From: a virus
IMG/VR virus record: IMGVR_UViG_3300025030_000004
Location: 62,001-126,000 of that record
Reading direction: 5' to 3' (one strand)
Length of the DNA stretch: 64,000 bases
Translations under genes and position numbers: made by a program
The notes under the pieces: generated by a model
Database searches by the model: none
The model's input: the letters and a program-made list of their open reading frames with translations, nothing else
What the model was told of the DNA's origin: nothing
Part shown: one piece after another, positions 26,707 to 35,663 of the stretch
How positions within the stretch are numbered: position 1 is the stretch's first letter
Layout of the letters: the number at the start of each line of letters is the position of its first letter

Positions 26707-29700
26707 TTACTTATATTGATGAACCAAAGTAGGTAATAAATCTATGAACGAACCAGCATCTTGTGTTTCGACTTTAGCGATATTGATATTATATGTATTA
26801 ATTGGAGAAGTCGGACTATTATTAATTCTACTGAAATCTGGCACTTTAAGAAGAGAAATATTGCTTAAAATATTCTGCATATAATTTAATGGATTTGCAC
26901 CTAGCGCCATAAGATTTTTAGTTATACTTGTTGGAATAATTCCATCACCTTGGTTTAATACACGAAGTTCTGCTCCTTTTTCTCCAACTAAACTCAAACC
27001 TCCTGATGCGCTTTCCGTACCATTAGCATATCTAGGTGTTGTTCCTGCTGCTATTGCATTTCCATTTGAATCGTATTCAGTCCAACCATTTGGGCCATTG
27101 TTATAGACTATTGTGTTTCCACCAGATGAACTATTAGAACTGCTACCGGAATTTAAACTATCTGGTAAATTTGTGCTACCAGCATTTATAGCTGCTAACT
27201 GAGCATTTAGTGTAATTAATTTTTCAGCTAAAATTTTTACCGCGTTATCAACATTAGAGCCAAATTGTTCTAGCATTTTAGTTGACATATCATCAATATT
27301 TTTCCATTGCTCGTCAAAGATTTCTTTTTGCTTTTCGAAGGATTCTTCGCGTTTGTCTATTAATGATTGTTGATAGTCAATTTCAGCTTGAAGTATAGCT
27401 TTTTTATGTTTTAGATCATTATCTTCTTCCCATTCTGCATAATCTTCTTGGAGATTTTTTAGATTTTCATTTGCTTCTGCAACTTTTTGAGGGTTGGCTT
27501 GCCAAGTCCAAGTGTCACCAACGAGGATTCTTGTGTCTTTTTCCTTGGAAAGGTTGTTTAGATTTTGTTTTGCTTTCTCAATGTCGAGGAGACGTTTGGC
27601 TCTTTCTTCTTGTTCATTTTCGATATCTGCTTTCTCTTCTAGTGCATCTATCTCTTCTTGGATTCCTTTGATTTTAAGTTCTTTGCGAGTGATGTAGGAT
27701 TTTAGGGATTTTTCTTCTATGTCAAGTTCTGATTGGGCTAGTTTTTTTGTTGCTTCGATTACTTCTGTGGAGAGGGTTTTGGAAAGGTCGGAGAGAGATG
27801 TTTTGAGTTCGTTTTGACTTTGGGTGAGATCTTGGATTGCTGTGGAGTTATCAGACCAAGCTTTTTTGAGCTTAGAAAGGGAATCAAAGGTGAGTTTCAT
27901 TTGGTCTTGAGTTTCTTTAGATGAGGAATTGAATTTGGAAAGGTAGGTTAGTGTTTGTTCACCATTTTGATCAAACCAGAGGGAAGTGTCGGAAAAGCCG
28001 CTGGATTGAGAGGTTCTTGCAAATTCAGATTCTAATTTTTGTTTGGCAAGACCTAGTTGTTGGATCTGGGTGGATTGGTTCGATAGCAAAGATGTCGTTA
28101 ATTCAAGTTCTTTTTGATAATTTTTTTGAGATTTTGCTTGAGAGAGGTCTGTTTCTATTGATTTTGATTTTGTGGCTGTTAGATTAGATTCGACTTGAAT
28201 CAATCTAATCGTGGCATCGGTGAGAGATTCGTAGGATGGATCGTTTTTGGATGAAGATTTGGATGAGGAACCTGATGTATTTCCTGAAACCCCACCATTT
28301 AAATTTGGGATATCAGGAGTGTCTATACTAGTCCCACCTAAACTATTTAATTGCTCTAATAATTTACTAATTTTATTGCTTTTTTGTTGATCATAAAAAG
28401 ACTCAATTTGATTTTTAATTTCGTCATAAGCTTTAGCGTTATCAGGAGTTGGATTAAGTTTATAACGAGCATAAATTAGTTTTTTTTCGATCCATAATCC
28501 ATTTTCTTGAAGTTTACCAAGAATACCATAAGCTTGCACTGCACTATCTATTTGTTTAATTTGAGTTATTATATTTCTTCTTAGATTATCTGTTTGTTGA
28601 GAAACTAATTTTGACGAATTTTCATATGCAATTTTTTCAGCATTTTGTTTTTCTTGTAAAGCTTGAATAACTATATTTGAAGCATCTTGACTAAAACCTG
28701 CTGCTTTAAGTCTATTCAATGCTTCTTGACCTATAATGTTTCCCAATTCTTGTTCTGAATTAATAATAGAAGCATTTATATCTATTTTTTTACTATCCGT
28801 ATCAGCTAATTCAGAAGAACTCTTTTCTAACTCATTCCTAGTATCTATTAATTGTTTAGTCCTTTTAATATCTTCTTCATATTGAGAAGCTAATGCTTTA
28901 TGAGTTTCTGCTTCCTTTTGAATAGATTTAATTCGCTCTTCTTCAATTTCATTTAATTCTTCGTAATCACTTTTCATATTTCCCAACATTGGTAATAAAA
29001 TATCATATGCAGAAACCAATGTTAATACGGCAACAGCAATAAAACCAAAAGGATTTGATAAAAACGCAACTTTTAAAGCATTCATACTTAAAGTCAATCC
29101 ATTTGTGGCAACTCCAGTAGAAATCATACCTGCTCTAAATCCTTGAGCAGCAATAATTGACGTTCTAAACCAATTAGTAAGATTTGTACCATTAAATATT
29201 AATATTGCAGTTGTAACGGCAATTATTATAGTTCTTAAATTACCAAAGGTATCAATAAGATATGATAATGAATTAAGTCCACCTTTAATAAAATCAGTAC
29301 TGATAGAGGACTGCCAAAAAGTCTCCCAACTAACTCTCAATCTATCCAAGGAGGCTGCACTCGATTCTTGATAGATTGCAAATTTTTCTTCTGCTGTTCC
29401 AGCAGCATTCAATGCATTTTCATAATTTTTTAAAGAATCTTGATAATTATTTAATAAAGTTATTCCCCTATTTCTTTGAAAAGTTCCGAACATAGTGGTA
29501 GCTATATATGCTTTCTCATTTTTGGAAAGACTGCCAAATTTCTCTCCGACAGTATCCATTATTATTGCGAAATCCAAGAGTTGACCTTGAGAATCCGTTG
29601 CTTTAATACCAACGTCTGAGAGAGCTTTTACTACATCATTTATTTTCGTCTCATCTTCTGAATTAAATCCAGTCTTTTTTATACTTTCATATCGGCTGAT

Positions 29701-31086
29701 AACACTATTTAAAGATCGCCCAATAGTCGAGGCAGACTCCCGTGTGATACTGGAAATTGTTGCCAGCCATGAAGCGCTTTTTTCGAGGGAAATATTGCTA
29801 TTCTCACTTGCCGATGCCACCCGTTGTAGAGCTTCTCCAATTTCATTGGCCCCAGAGGCGGTGGTATCACCAAGTAAAGCGAACACATCAATAATTTTTG
29901 TAACACTTTCTCCAGTAGCATTAGCTGTGGCAGTAATGATTTTATTACTATCTTTTAAAGAGATTGAACTTATTTTGGCATATTGTACAATTGCTTTCAT
30001 TCGATCTTCTACTTGATTATTATCTAGTCCTTGTCTAAATAAATCAGCAGCAGTAGACGTTAGTTCTCTTGTAGTAACCGACATTTCTTTTGCTAATTTA
30101 TTATAAGATACAGCTAAAGATTCTACTTCTTCTTGTGTTTGACCAGTTACAATTCTTACCTGATTTAAATTATTTTCAAGTTCATAAATATATTTAAAAC
30201 CACTAGAAATTTGTCGAATCGTCCCGAAAATCGCCGTTCCAATAATACTCCACTGAAGCATTTTGACAGCCGAAGAACCAAAGGACTGTGCAGAATCATG
30301 TGTATGACGGGCAAGGTTAGCCATTGCTGGATTTAAACTTACCACTCGACGTTCTAATTCAGTCATAGAATTAATATTTCTATTGGAATTTGTAAATAAT
30401 TGAGCGAGTGCAGAATTACTAGCAGTTATCCTGTTTGTATCTAAATTTCTAAAATTGTTAAAAGTATTGCCAATTGCTTCAGAAGTTCCGACTGTTGAAA
30501 CCCTGCTAACTCTATCAAGTTGTGTATAGTATTCTCTAAGAGCCGAATTCGATGCATTTATCCTATTTGGTGTCAACAAAAGACTATTATTTATAGCGTC
30601 AGATGTCCGTACTGTTGATACTCTACTAATTCTATCCATATTGGCATAATATTCTCTAAGAGCAGAATTACTAGCAGTTATCCTGTTTGGGTCTACAACT
30701 CCTATACCCAAAGATTGATTAAAATTATTAAACATCTGTTTATTATAAGCATTCTTTAATGCTTGTGTTTCCATTAAACTAGCATTATATAATTTATTAT
30801 TCTCTGTTAATTTTAACTGTGACACAACCATTTTGTCAGTTTCAGCGTTTAATTTTTGAACAATTTTGACTTGATTACCATAAGAGTCAGTTGCTCCAAG
30901 TATATGTTTTTGTAACTGTTGCATTCCGTTTTCGAGAATTTTAATATCTTTGACAGAAGTAGCAGTATCTAATTTCAATTGTAATGGAGCTAATTGCTTT
31001 GATAATGATTGTATTTGCTGATTAATTGCTTGCCCACTTTGAATGGCGTTCAATTTTGCCTGTATAATAATTGAAAGATTATCCAA
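26707..31086 (-). CDS. Tail tape-measure protein (TP901 family)
   Basis: The 1459-residue protein has the TP901 core around residues 290-480 (TGQTQEEVESLAVSYNKLAK, STAADLFRQGL, ASENSNISLEKSASWLATIS), two hydrophobic segments near residues 610-690 and long coiled coils. Tape-measure proteins set tail length and leave the tail during DNA entry. The N-terminal 250 residues contain three copies of a NRITASNSALREYY motif. Confidence 0.92.
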   Translation of the reverse strand: MDNLSIIIQAKLNAIQSGQAINQQIQSLSKQLAPLQLKLDTATSVKDIKILENGMQQLQKHILGATDSYGNQVKIVQKLNAETDKMVVSQLKLTENNKLYNASLMETQALKNAYNKQMFNNFNQSLGIGVVDPNRITASNSALREYYANMDRISRVSTVRTSDAINNSLLLTPNRINASNSALREYYTQLDRVSRVSTVGTSEAIGNTFNNFRNLDTNRITASNSALAQLFTNSNRNINSMTELERRVVSLNPAMANLARHTHDSAQSFGSSAVKMLQWSIIGTAIFGTIRQISSGFKYIYELENNLNQVRIVTGQTQEEVESLAVSYNKLAKEMSVTTRELTSTAADLFRQGLDNNQVEDRMKAIVQYAKISSISLKDSNKIITATANATGESVTKIIDVFALLGDTTASGANEIGEALQRVASASENSNISLEKSASWLATISSITRESASTIGRSLNSVISRYESIKKTGFNSEDETKINDVVKALSDVGIKATDSQGQLLDFAIIMDTVGEKFGSLSKNEKAYIATTMFGTFQRNRGITLLNNYQDSLKNYENALNAAGTAEEKFAIYQESSAASLDRLRVSWETFWQSSISTDFIKGGLNSLSYLIDTFGNLRTIIIAVTTAILIFNGTNLTNWFRTSIIAAQGFRAGMISTGVATNGLTLSMNALKVAFLSNPFGFIAVAVLTLVSAYDILLPMLGNMKSDYEELNEIEEERIKSIQKEAETHKALASQYEEDIKRTKQLIDTRNELEKSSSELADTDSKKIDINASIINSEQELGNIIGQEALNRLKAAGFSQDASNIVIQALQEKQNAEKIAYENSSKLVSQQTDNLRRNIITQIKQIDSAVQAYGILGKLQENGLWIEKKLIYARYKLNPTPDNAKAYDEIKNQIESFYDQQKSNKISKLLEQLNSLGGTSIDTPDIPNLNGGVSGNTSGSSSKSSSKNDPSYESLTDATIRLIQVESNLTATKSKSIETDLSQAKSQKNYQKELELTTSLLSNQSTQIQQLGLAKQKLESEFARTSQSSGFSDTSLWFDQNGEQTLTYLSKFNSSSKETQDQMKLTFDSLSKLKKAWSDNSTAIQDLTQSQNELKTSLSDLSKTLSTEVIEATKKLAQSELDIEEKSLKSYITRKELKIKGIQEEIDALEEKADIENEQEERAKRLLDIEKAKQNLNNLSKEKDTRILVGDTWTWQANPQKVAEANENLKNLQEDYAEWEEDNDLKHKKAILQAEIDYQQSLIDKREESFEKQKEIFDEQWKNIDDMSTKMLEQFGSNVDNAVKILAEKLITLNAQLAAINAGSTNLPDSLNSGSSSNSSSGGNTIVYNNGPNGWTEYDSNGNAIAAGTTPRYANGTESASGGLSLVGEKGAELRVLNQGDGIIPTSITKNLMALGANPLNYMQNILSNISLLKVPDFSRINNSPTSPINTYNINIAKVETQDAGSFIDLLPTLVHQYK

Positions 31087-31122
31087 AGAATGTTACCTCC
31101 TTCTCTTCGTGTTTCAATTAAA

Positions 31123-31145
31123 AAGAGAAGGGATAACCCTCTCTT
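31123..31145 (-). terminator. Hairpin terminator upstream of tape-measure gene
   Basis: AAGAGAGGG pairs with CCCTTCTCTT (one bulge) and is followed on the minus strand by TTTTTAATT. Confidence 0.6.
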
Positions 31146-31184
31146 AAAATGACAAATATATGTATTTATTTTCAATTTAATAAC

Positions 31185-31214
31185 TTGCATATTAATAAAC
31201 AATTAGACTATAAT
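31185..31214 (+). promoter_or_regulatory. SigmaA-type promoter of the moron gene
   Basis: TTGCAT and a perfect TATAAT are 18 bp apart, 20 bp before a GAGGTGAT ribosome site. This gives the plus-strand gene its own expression. Confidence 0.8.
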
Positions 31215-31233
31215 GTAAATGAGGTGATGAAAT

Positions 31234-31791
31234 ATGAACGCTCTATCAATAGTATTTATTATTATTTTAGCAACTATTGTTAGTCTAATTTTAGTTATGA
31301 TTCTTAGCAGTAAAGATAATAAAAGTCAAATGGAAGAATATTACCAAAATTTAAAGGAAAGAAATGTAATATGCGAATATGGAATTATTCATATTACAGG
31401 TCATCCATATTTAAAAACTAATGATTTAATAAAATTCCAAATAAAAACAAACCGTACGTTTTATTTCTTTAAAGAAAACATAGATACTGGTGATGAAATA
31501 CCATTATCACAAATTATTAGATATGAAATTAAAACAGAAACAGAAATTCATAAAGATGTGACTTTAACTAGATTATTAACTTTGGGCATATTCGCCTTCG
31601 GGGTAAAGAAAACAACAAAAATAGAAGATCAATTCTTTATACTATCATATAAACAAAATGAAATTGAAATAACTTGTATATTTAAACAAAGTTATAAACA
31701 TCAAAATCTTCATGAAATTGTTAGTACATTGAATAGAATGAGAATTGAAAGTAACAAATCTATTAATAATCAAGTAAAAGAGTGTACTTAA
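31234..31791 (+). CDS. Membrane-anchored protein, lysogenic moron
   Basis: The 185-residue protein has one N-terminal transmembrane segment (about residues 5-25), then a beta-rich domain of unknown family that may resemble a PH-like fold. It is the only plus-strand gene inside the tail operon and has a strong promoter and its own terminator, the usual layout of a moron expressed from a prophage. Function not recognised; surface modification or superinfection exclusion is possible. Confidence 0.75.
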   Translation: MNALSIVFIIILATIVSLILVMILSSKDNKSQMEEYYQNLKERNVICEYGIIHITGHPYLKTNDLIKFQIKTNRTFYFFKENIDTGDEIPLSQIIRYEIKTETEIHKDVTLTRLLTLGIFAFGVKKTTKIEDQFFILSYKQNEIEITCIFKQSYKHQNLHEIVSTLNRMRIESNKSINNQVKECT

Positions 31792-31806
31792 TTTGTACAC
31801 TCTTTT
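31776..31806. terminator. Bidirectional terminator
   Basis: A perfect 12-bp stem AAAAGAGTGTAC/GTACACTCTTTT overlaps the moron stop codon and separates it from the convergent neck gene. Confidence 0.85.
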
Positions 31807-31819
31807 CTAATGTATTTGT

Positions 31820-32296
31820 TTAAATTATATATCCATAATTACTTAATAATTCTCTCATTCTTTTCTTTATATAATCAGTGTCATTTAACCAATCTCTTGT
31901 TACACCAACGGGACGCACACCCTCATAATTAAACAACGGAGAATTATTACCATATTCAATATAATAAGGGATTGCAGCACTAACATCTTCTCCATAGACA
32001 CTTTCATGTTGTCCCCACTCACCGTTATTAGAAGGATGGGGCAATATTAAATCACTTGCAAAATATATCTCAACTTGATATCCGCTTCCAACTTTTTTTG
32101 CTTTAGAATACTGGATGGAGTTAATATACTCCATAGTTCTTGCATATTGAGTTGGAGTATAACTTCTGCCATACCAAAGTTTTTCAACATTTTCGCGGAG
32201 AATACTTTTAACTTCTTCGCCTATTTTATTAAGATTAATTGGTATATTTAATTCAATATATTTTAATAATGAATTCAAATCTTTGAATTCTGCCAT
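31820..32296 (-). CDS. Tail completion / neck protein candidate
   Basis: The 158-residue protein has an N-terminal helical part and a YGRSYTPTQYARTMEYI segment like HK97 gp10-type and minor tail proteins. It is encoded before the tape measure and shares its start base with the previous stop. The role is inferred from size and position. Confidence 0.5.
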   Translation of the reverse strand: MAEFKDLNSLLKYIELNIPINLNKIGEEVKSILRENVEKLWYGRSYTPTQYARTMEYINSIQYSKAKKVGSGYQVEIYFASDLILPHPSNNGEWGQHESVYGEDVSAAIPYYIEYGNNSPLFNYEGVRPVGVTRDWLNDTDYIKKRMRELLSNYGYII

Positions 32297-32865
32297 TATT
32301 TTAACCCATTATTAAATCTTATTGTTTCTGCAACAAATTTTAAATTATCAGGATTAATTTTATTAATCATCTTTGGTAAATCCTTAAGGAGTTTAGTTAG
32401 TTCTTTATTATTAGGAAATTTATCAATAAGTTTATTTAAATTTTTACTTATAATTGTGCTGATTCCATTATCAACGATCATGATCTGATTAATTTCTTTT
32501 TCAATTATTTCATCAATAAAATTTAATTCATCTAAAGGAATATTATTCAAAACATATTTTAAGATACCTTTTTCAGAAATAAAATCATAAACTTCAAACA
32601 TATTCATATCACTATCATTTAAATTTGTATAATTTATAAAAATGTTATAATCTCTAGCAATTTTGAGTAACGAAAAATCTATTTTTATTAGATCATTAGG
32701 AACTTCAGTTTCGTCAGAAACCATTGTAGCAATTTTAATGATATTAGCTATCATTTTCTTTTTAAACCCAAATGGGAAATATGATTTAACCTCTATAATA
32801 TTAGGATATTCTGTGTTAAAATTATTTATTAGTTCGACCACATTAATTATTTTTTGTTCTGCCAT
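32296..32865 (-). CDS. Tail assembly protein candidate
   Basis: The 189-residue all-helical protein lies where tail assembly chaperones usually lie (before the tape measure). No frameshift signal typical of gpG/gpGT was found. GAAGGA precedes the ATG. Family not recognised. Confidence 0.45.
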   Translation of the reverse strand: MAEQKIINVVELINNFNTEYPNIIEVKSYFPFGFKKKMIANIIKIATMVSDETEVPNDLIKIDFSLLKIARDYNIFINYTNLNDSDMNMFEVYDFISEKGILKYVLNNIPLDELNFIDEIIEKEINQIMIVDNGISTIISKNLNKLIDKFPNNKELTKLLKDLPKMINKINPDNLKFVAETIRFNNGLK

Positions 32866-32900
32866 TATTATTTCCTTCTTTCATTTCGTTATTCCTTGAT

Positions 32901-32984
32901 TTATTTTTTACCAGAAGATTCAAACTCTCCAACTGGCTTCTCTTTCCCACAAATCTTACAAACTTTAGTCTTGATTTCTTCCAT
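32901..32984 (-). CDS. 27-residue zinc-knuckle peptide
   Basis: ATG GAA at 32984 opens a peptide MEEIKTKVCKICGKEKPVGE then FESSGKK. The VCKICGKEKPxxEF pattern matches the first half of zinc knuckles found before HNH domains. It may be a remnant of a larger gene or a real micro-protein. Its ribosome site (GAGATGG) is modest, and a structured element lies about 50 nt upstream. Confidence 0.45.
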   Translation of the reverse strand: MEEIKTKVCKICGKEKPVGEFESSGKK

Positions 32985-33036
32985 CCACAACCATCTCGCT
33001 TTCTATTATTTATTTACTCGCCTTAAAATATTAAAA

Positions 33037-33100
33037 ACTAGCAAGAAGATGTGCGAGTTACATCTAATAACAGATGATCAGTCTGCTGTCTCTTGCTAGT
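33037..33100 (-). ncRNA. 64-nt structured element, related outer stem
   Basis: The outer stem ACTAGCAAG/CTTGCTAGT is identical to the element at 9216-9277, but the inner arms differ (AGATGT/ACATCT and CAGA/TCTG). On the minus strand a T run follows. It lies downstream of the GIY-YIG gene and upstream of the 27-residue peptide. Confidence 0.6.
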
Positions 33101-33133
33101 AAAATTTGTATTTAAATAATATATTATTATATA

Positions 33134-33739
33134 TTATTTATATGTTCCCTTGAAATTCACAACGTTCCAAATGGTTACTTGTGAAACCAAATATTTTTCT
33201 GATAATTGTGTTAGAGTAACTATCCCTGTATTGTATTTATTCCTAATTTCTGCTATTTGATTGGTGTCGAATTTTTTCTTTGCTATACTAATATTTTCTT
33301 TGTGTTCTATACTATGTAGTTTGCCTTTCTGTGCATTGCTCATATTTACTCTAACATTTTCTGATCGAGGTCCAGTCATTTTAAGCCTAGTTTCATCAGA
33401 TAAATGTATTCCAGATGTGGTTCCTCCACCAAAACAGATATTATAATAATTATTATCGTTAACCGCATTATGTAAATTAATTAATTCTATTTCTAGATCA
33501 TTTAACTCTTCCTTTGAATAAGCTATTGCAATTATTTCTCTATAAAAGTTTTCTTTCCCGTATTTATTTACTGCTCGTTTTAATAATTTCCCACTGCCAA
33601 TATATTTCTTCCATCGTTCCCTAAACATTTTTTGTCCAATGTATTTCTTTCCATTAATCATATTTGTTGTAATATAAATAAAACCATATGGATCTAAAAT
33701 TTTTACCTCATCAACTTTTTTTACCCTAACATTTTCCAT
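33134..33739 (-). CDS. GIY-YIG homing endonuclease
   Basis: The 201-residue protein has GFIYIT (19-24) and KKYIGQK (31-37) as the GIY and YIG motifs, then a conserved RAVNKYGKENFYREI helix and E-LINLHNA. The C-terminus has NUMOD3-like (ENISIAKKKFD) and helix-turn-helix (LSEKYLVSQVTIW) DNA-binding parts. It is flanked on both sides by related structured elements (33037-33100 and 33791-33852). Confidence 0.85.
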   Translation of the reverse strand: MENVRVKKVDEVKILDPYGFIYITTNMINGKKYIGQKMFRERWKKYIGSGKLLKRAVNKYGKENFYREIIAIAYSKEELNDLEIELINLHNAVNDNNYYNICFGGGTTSGIHLSDETRLKMTGPRSENVRVNMSNAQKGKLHSIEHKENISIAKKKFDTNQIAEIRNKYNTGIVTLTQLSEKYLVSQVTIWNVVNFKGTYK

Positions 33740-33790
33740 TATAAAATCATCTCTCTTTCTTATTAGCTCTCATTTTTGGGCATATAAAAT

Positions 33791-33852
33791 ACTAGTAGGA
33801 TAGGGGAGAGCACCCTTTAATGATGGGTAATTAATCCATCACTCCTACTAGT
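33791..33852 (-). ncRNA. 62-nt structured leader element, copy 2
   Basis: It has the same length and fold as 9216-9277. The outer stem is ACTAGTAGG/CCTACTAGT and the arm is TGATGG/CCATCA. The core GATAGGGGAGAGyACCCTTT (plus strand) is conserved. Differences in stems are compensatory. It lies about 50 nt before the endonuclease start. Confidence 0.7.
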
Positions 33853-33931
33853 AAAACTTTCAATATTAAATTGGATATAAAACTGTGGATGCGACAGGGT
33901 GTGTTTTGCCACCCACCTATAATTCAAACAA

Positions 33932-33959
33932 AAGAACCCACCTAAAATAGTGGATTCTT
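33932..33959 (-). terminator. Rho-independent terminator of the antirepressor operon
   Basis: A 10-bp stem AAGAATCCAC/GTGGGTTCTT (one G-U) is followed on the minus strand by TTTTG. Just beyond lies GGGTG/CACCC, a further small hairpin. Confidence 0.75.
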
Positions 33960-33995
33960 TCCCTTAAATATGCTATAATTTACTTGCACATAATT

Positions 33996-34709
33996 CTAAT
34001 TGGCTTGCTTGAGTAGCAAGTCTTTCTTTTTGCTCTTTTCTAATCTCTTAAATATATACCCCAAACCTCTAGGTGTAACCAACGTCACTGGAATATCCAC
34101 AATTTTTCCTTCAATAATTTTAGTCTTAATTACCACAACAAAATATCCATTCTCGACAAATTGTTGATAAGGCATATTATGCTTTTCTTTACCTGACATT
34201 AAAATACCTTCAGACCTTAGAAACCGAAACAACTTATTTCTACCATTCAACTTTAAGGCTTTTGAAACCATTAACATAGACATACAATTCTCTGCATTAA
34301 TAACTTGTTCATAAAGTTCTAATTTCGGTTTACTTTCTTCTAATTGTCTTTTAACTAATTCAAGTTCATTTTTGCGAATACCTTCAAGTAAGTCCCAAAC
34401 CCAATCCATAAATACATCTGCTTTTGGTTGTCTACTCCAACGACATATTTCATACACACCTTTGGCATTATATAGATATACATCTTGTTTACCACCAAAG
34501 GGTAGGTCAACTTGGGCTATCCTTGAAAACTTATCAATTCTGTCAAAGTTTCTTTCGTGAATTTTCCGTATTGCATTTGATGGATTGATATATTCTAAGG
34601 CTCTACCAATTTGCTCTCTCGTTGTAAAAATTTCATCATTTGAATTCTTCCAAAAATCACATTCAATACCTTGGAAATTTTCTGACTTGAACAATACTAA
34701 ATCACTCAT
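33996..34709 (-). CDS. BRO/antirepressor-type protein
   Basis: The 237-residue protein has an N-terminal BRO-N domain (WKNSNDEIFTTREQIGRALE, then YNAKGVYEICRWSRQPKA) and a C-terminal KilAC-like region (KALKLNGRNKLFRFLRSEG, then a GLGYIFKRL end). Such proteins bind DNA or repressors and promote lytic growth. ATG 34709 is chosen because GGTGAG precedes it; it overlaps the previous gene by 8 bp. Confidence 0.8.
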   Translation of the reverse strand: MSDLVLFKSENFQGIECDFWKNSNDEIFTTREQIGRALEYINPSNAIRKIHERNFDRIDKFSRIAQVDLPFGGKQDVYLYNAKGVYEICRWSRQPKADVFMDWVWDLLEGIRKNELELVKRQLEESKPKLELYEQVINAENCMSMLMVSKALKLNGRNKLFRFLRSEGILMSGKEKHNMPYQQFVENGYFVVVIKTKIIEGKIVDIPVTLVTPRGLGYIFKRLEKSKKKDLLLKQAN

Positions 34710-35184
34710 CTGTCTCACCATCCTCACAACCAAGGATTTCTGCGAGACAATCATCACACAAACTTAAATCAAGTTTTTCTCCGTCAAATCTGCTTAAATA
34801 ACCACCATGACCACTAACACTCCATATTTGTTCCATCGCATTCGTATTAATTACCTTCTGGCATTTACAACATCTGATTTTCTTTTCATCCAAACAAAAA
34901 TCAATACGCCCATCTTTTAACAAGATACTGAAAACAGAATCGAATATTGAATCACTTTTCATATAAAGTATTTTTTCAATATCTGCTTTAGTAATATGAA
35001 GCTCTTGTGGAATATCTTTTTCTGTATCATAAAACATAATAGTATTATCATTTCCATTCATATCAAATGAAAACTTTCGATAAGTGTTTTCTGACCATAT
35101 TGGTGAAATTCCAACCGAAACTCGTTTATAAATATAATCCTCTAATAAACTTCCCATCTCTTGATAATTGATTTCTTGATACAT
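34702..35184 (-). CDS. Unknown protein with C-terminal zinc-finger cysteines
   Basis: The 160-residue protein has CCKC near residue 105 and CDDC near residue 143, a spaced zinc-binding pair. It is the first gene of an operon with the BRO-type antirepressor and has its own promoter. The 3' end overlaps the next start. Function not recognised; a regulatory role is likely from context. Confidence 0.65.
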   Translation of the reverse strand: MYQEINYQEMGSLLEDYIYKRVSVGISPIWSENTYRKFSFDMNGNDNTIMFYDTEKDIPQELHITKADIEKILYMKSDSIFDSVFSILLKDGRIDFCLDEKKIRCCKCQKVINTNAMEQIWSVSGHGGYLSRFDGEKLDLSLCDDCLAEILGCEDGETDE

Positions 35185-35210
35185 AAAAACATCCCCTTAC
35201 TAATTTTGTT

Positions 35211-35230
35211 AAGGTAATTTCCTTTACCTT
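35211..35230. promoter_or_regulatory. Inverted repeat near +1, candidate operator
   Basis: AAGGTAA-TTTCCT-TTACCTT lies about 2-21 bp after the expected start of transcription of the 35184 promoter. It may be a repressor site or an early attenuator hairpin. Confidence 0.4.
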
Positions 35231-35238
35231 ACAATATT

Positions 35239-35267
35239 AGTATAGAAGATGTTGTAGTGATACGCAA
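35239..35267 (-). promoter_or_regulatory. SigmaA-type promoter of the antirepressor operon
   Basis: On the minus strand TTGCGT and TATACT are 17 bp apart, about 55 bp before the first start codon. Confidence 0.65.
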
Positions 35268-35314
35268 AGGTACTATAGACCAATGAGAAGTCAAATAAAG
35301 CCATATCATAGCAT

Positions 35315-35539
35315 TTAGCTATCATTATCTTGATCTTGCTCAATGATATACAATATCTCTTTGTATTCCTTTTTATTAACAAGATTCTCTAATTCTATCT
35401 TACAAAAATCTGATAGGGTTCTTTTATGATATTTTGCTAATATCTCTAATTTCTTTTTTAATTCAGCCCCAACTATGACACCTATTTGATCACTTCTCTT
35501 TTTACCTGTAGTTTGATTTACTTTATTAAACCTTGGCAT
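35315..35539 (-). CDS. Ribbon-helix-helix (CopG/Arc-type) regulator
   Basis: The 74-residue protein has a GVIVGAELKKKLEILAKYHK strand-helix followed by RTLSDFCKIELENLV, the ribbon-helix-helix pattern. It lies divergently from the plus-strand antirepressor, so it may regulate one or both control promoters. ATG 35539 (MPRFNKV) has GAAGGG upstream; the in-frame ATG at 35563 lacks a ribosome site and overlaps a -10 box. Confidence 0.7.
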   Translation of the reverse strand: MPRFNKVNQTTGKKRSDQIGVIVGAELKKKLEILAKYHKRTLSDFCKIELENLVNKKEYKEILYIIEQDQDNDS

Positions 35540-35561
35540 ACCATCATTCCCTTCTCCAACC

Positions 35562-35570
35562 ATTATACCA
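35562..35570 (-). promoter_or_regulatory. Extended -10 promoter candidate
   Basis: TGGTATAAT on the minus strand, about 25 bp before the regulator start. No good -35 is present. Confidence 0.4.
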
Positions 35571-35634
35571 GAAAATCATATGCAAGATACATATGTATTG
35601 AGATAGAAGAGAAGTCTTAACCTTTGTATTAATT

Positions 35635-35663
35635 ATATTACACTACTTACTCACATATGTCAA
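35635..35663 (-). promoter_or_regulatory. Leftward control promoter
   Basis: On the minus strand a perfect TTGACA and TAATAT are 17 bp apart. The -35 overlaps the operator-like motif at 35661-35682. It points toward the ribbon-helix-helix gene. Confidence 0.75.

Noticed and set aside
32296-32865. Tail-chaperone programmed frameshift
   Set aside because: No slippery heptamer joined to an overlapping second frame was found before the tape-measure gene.
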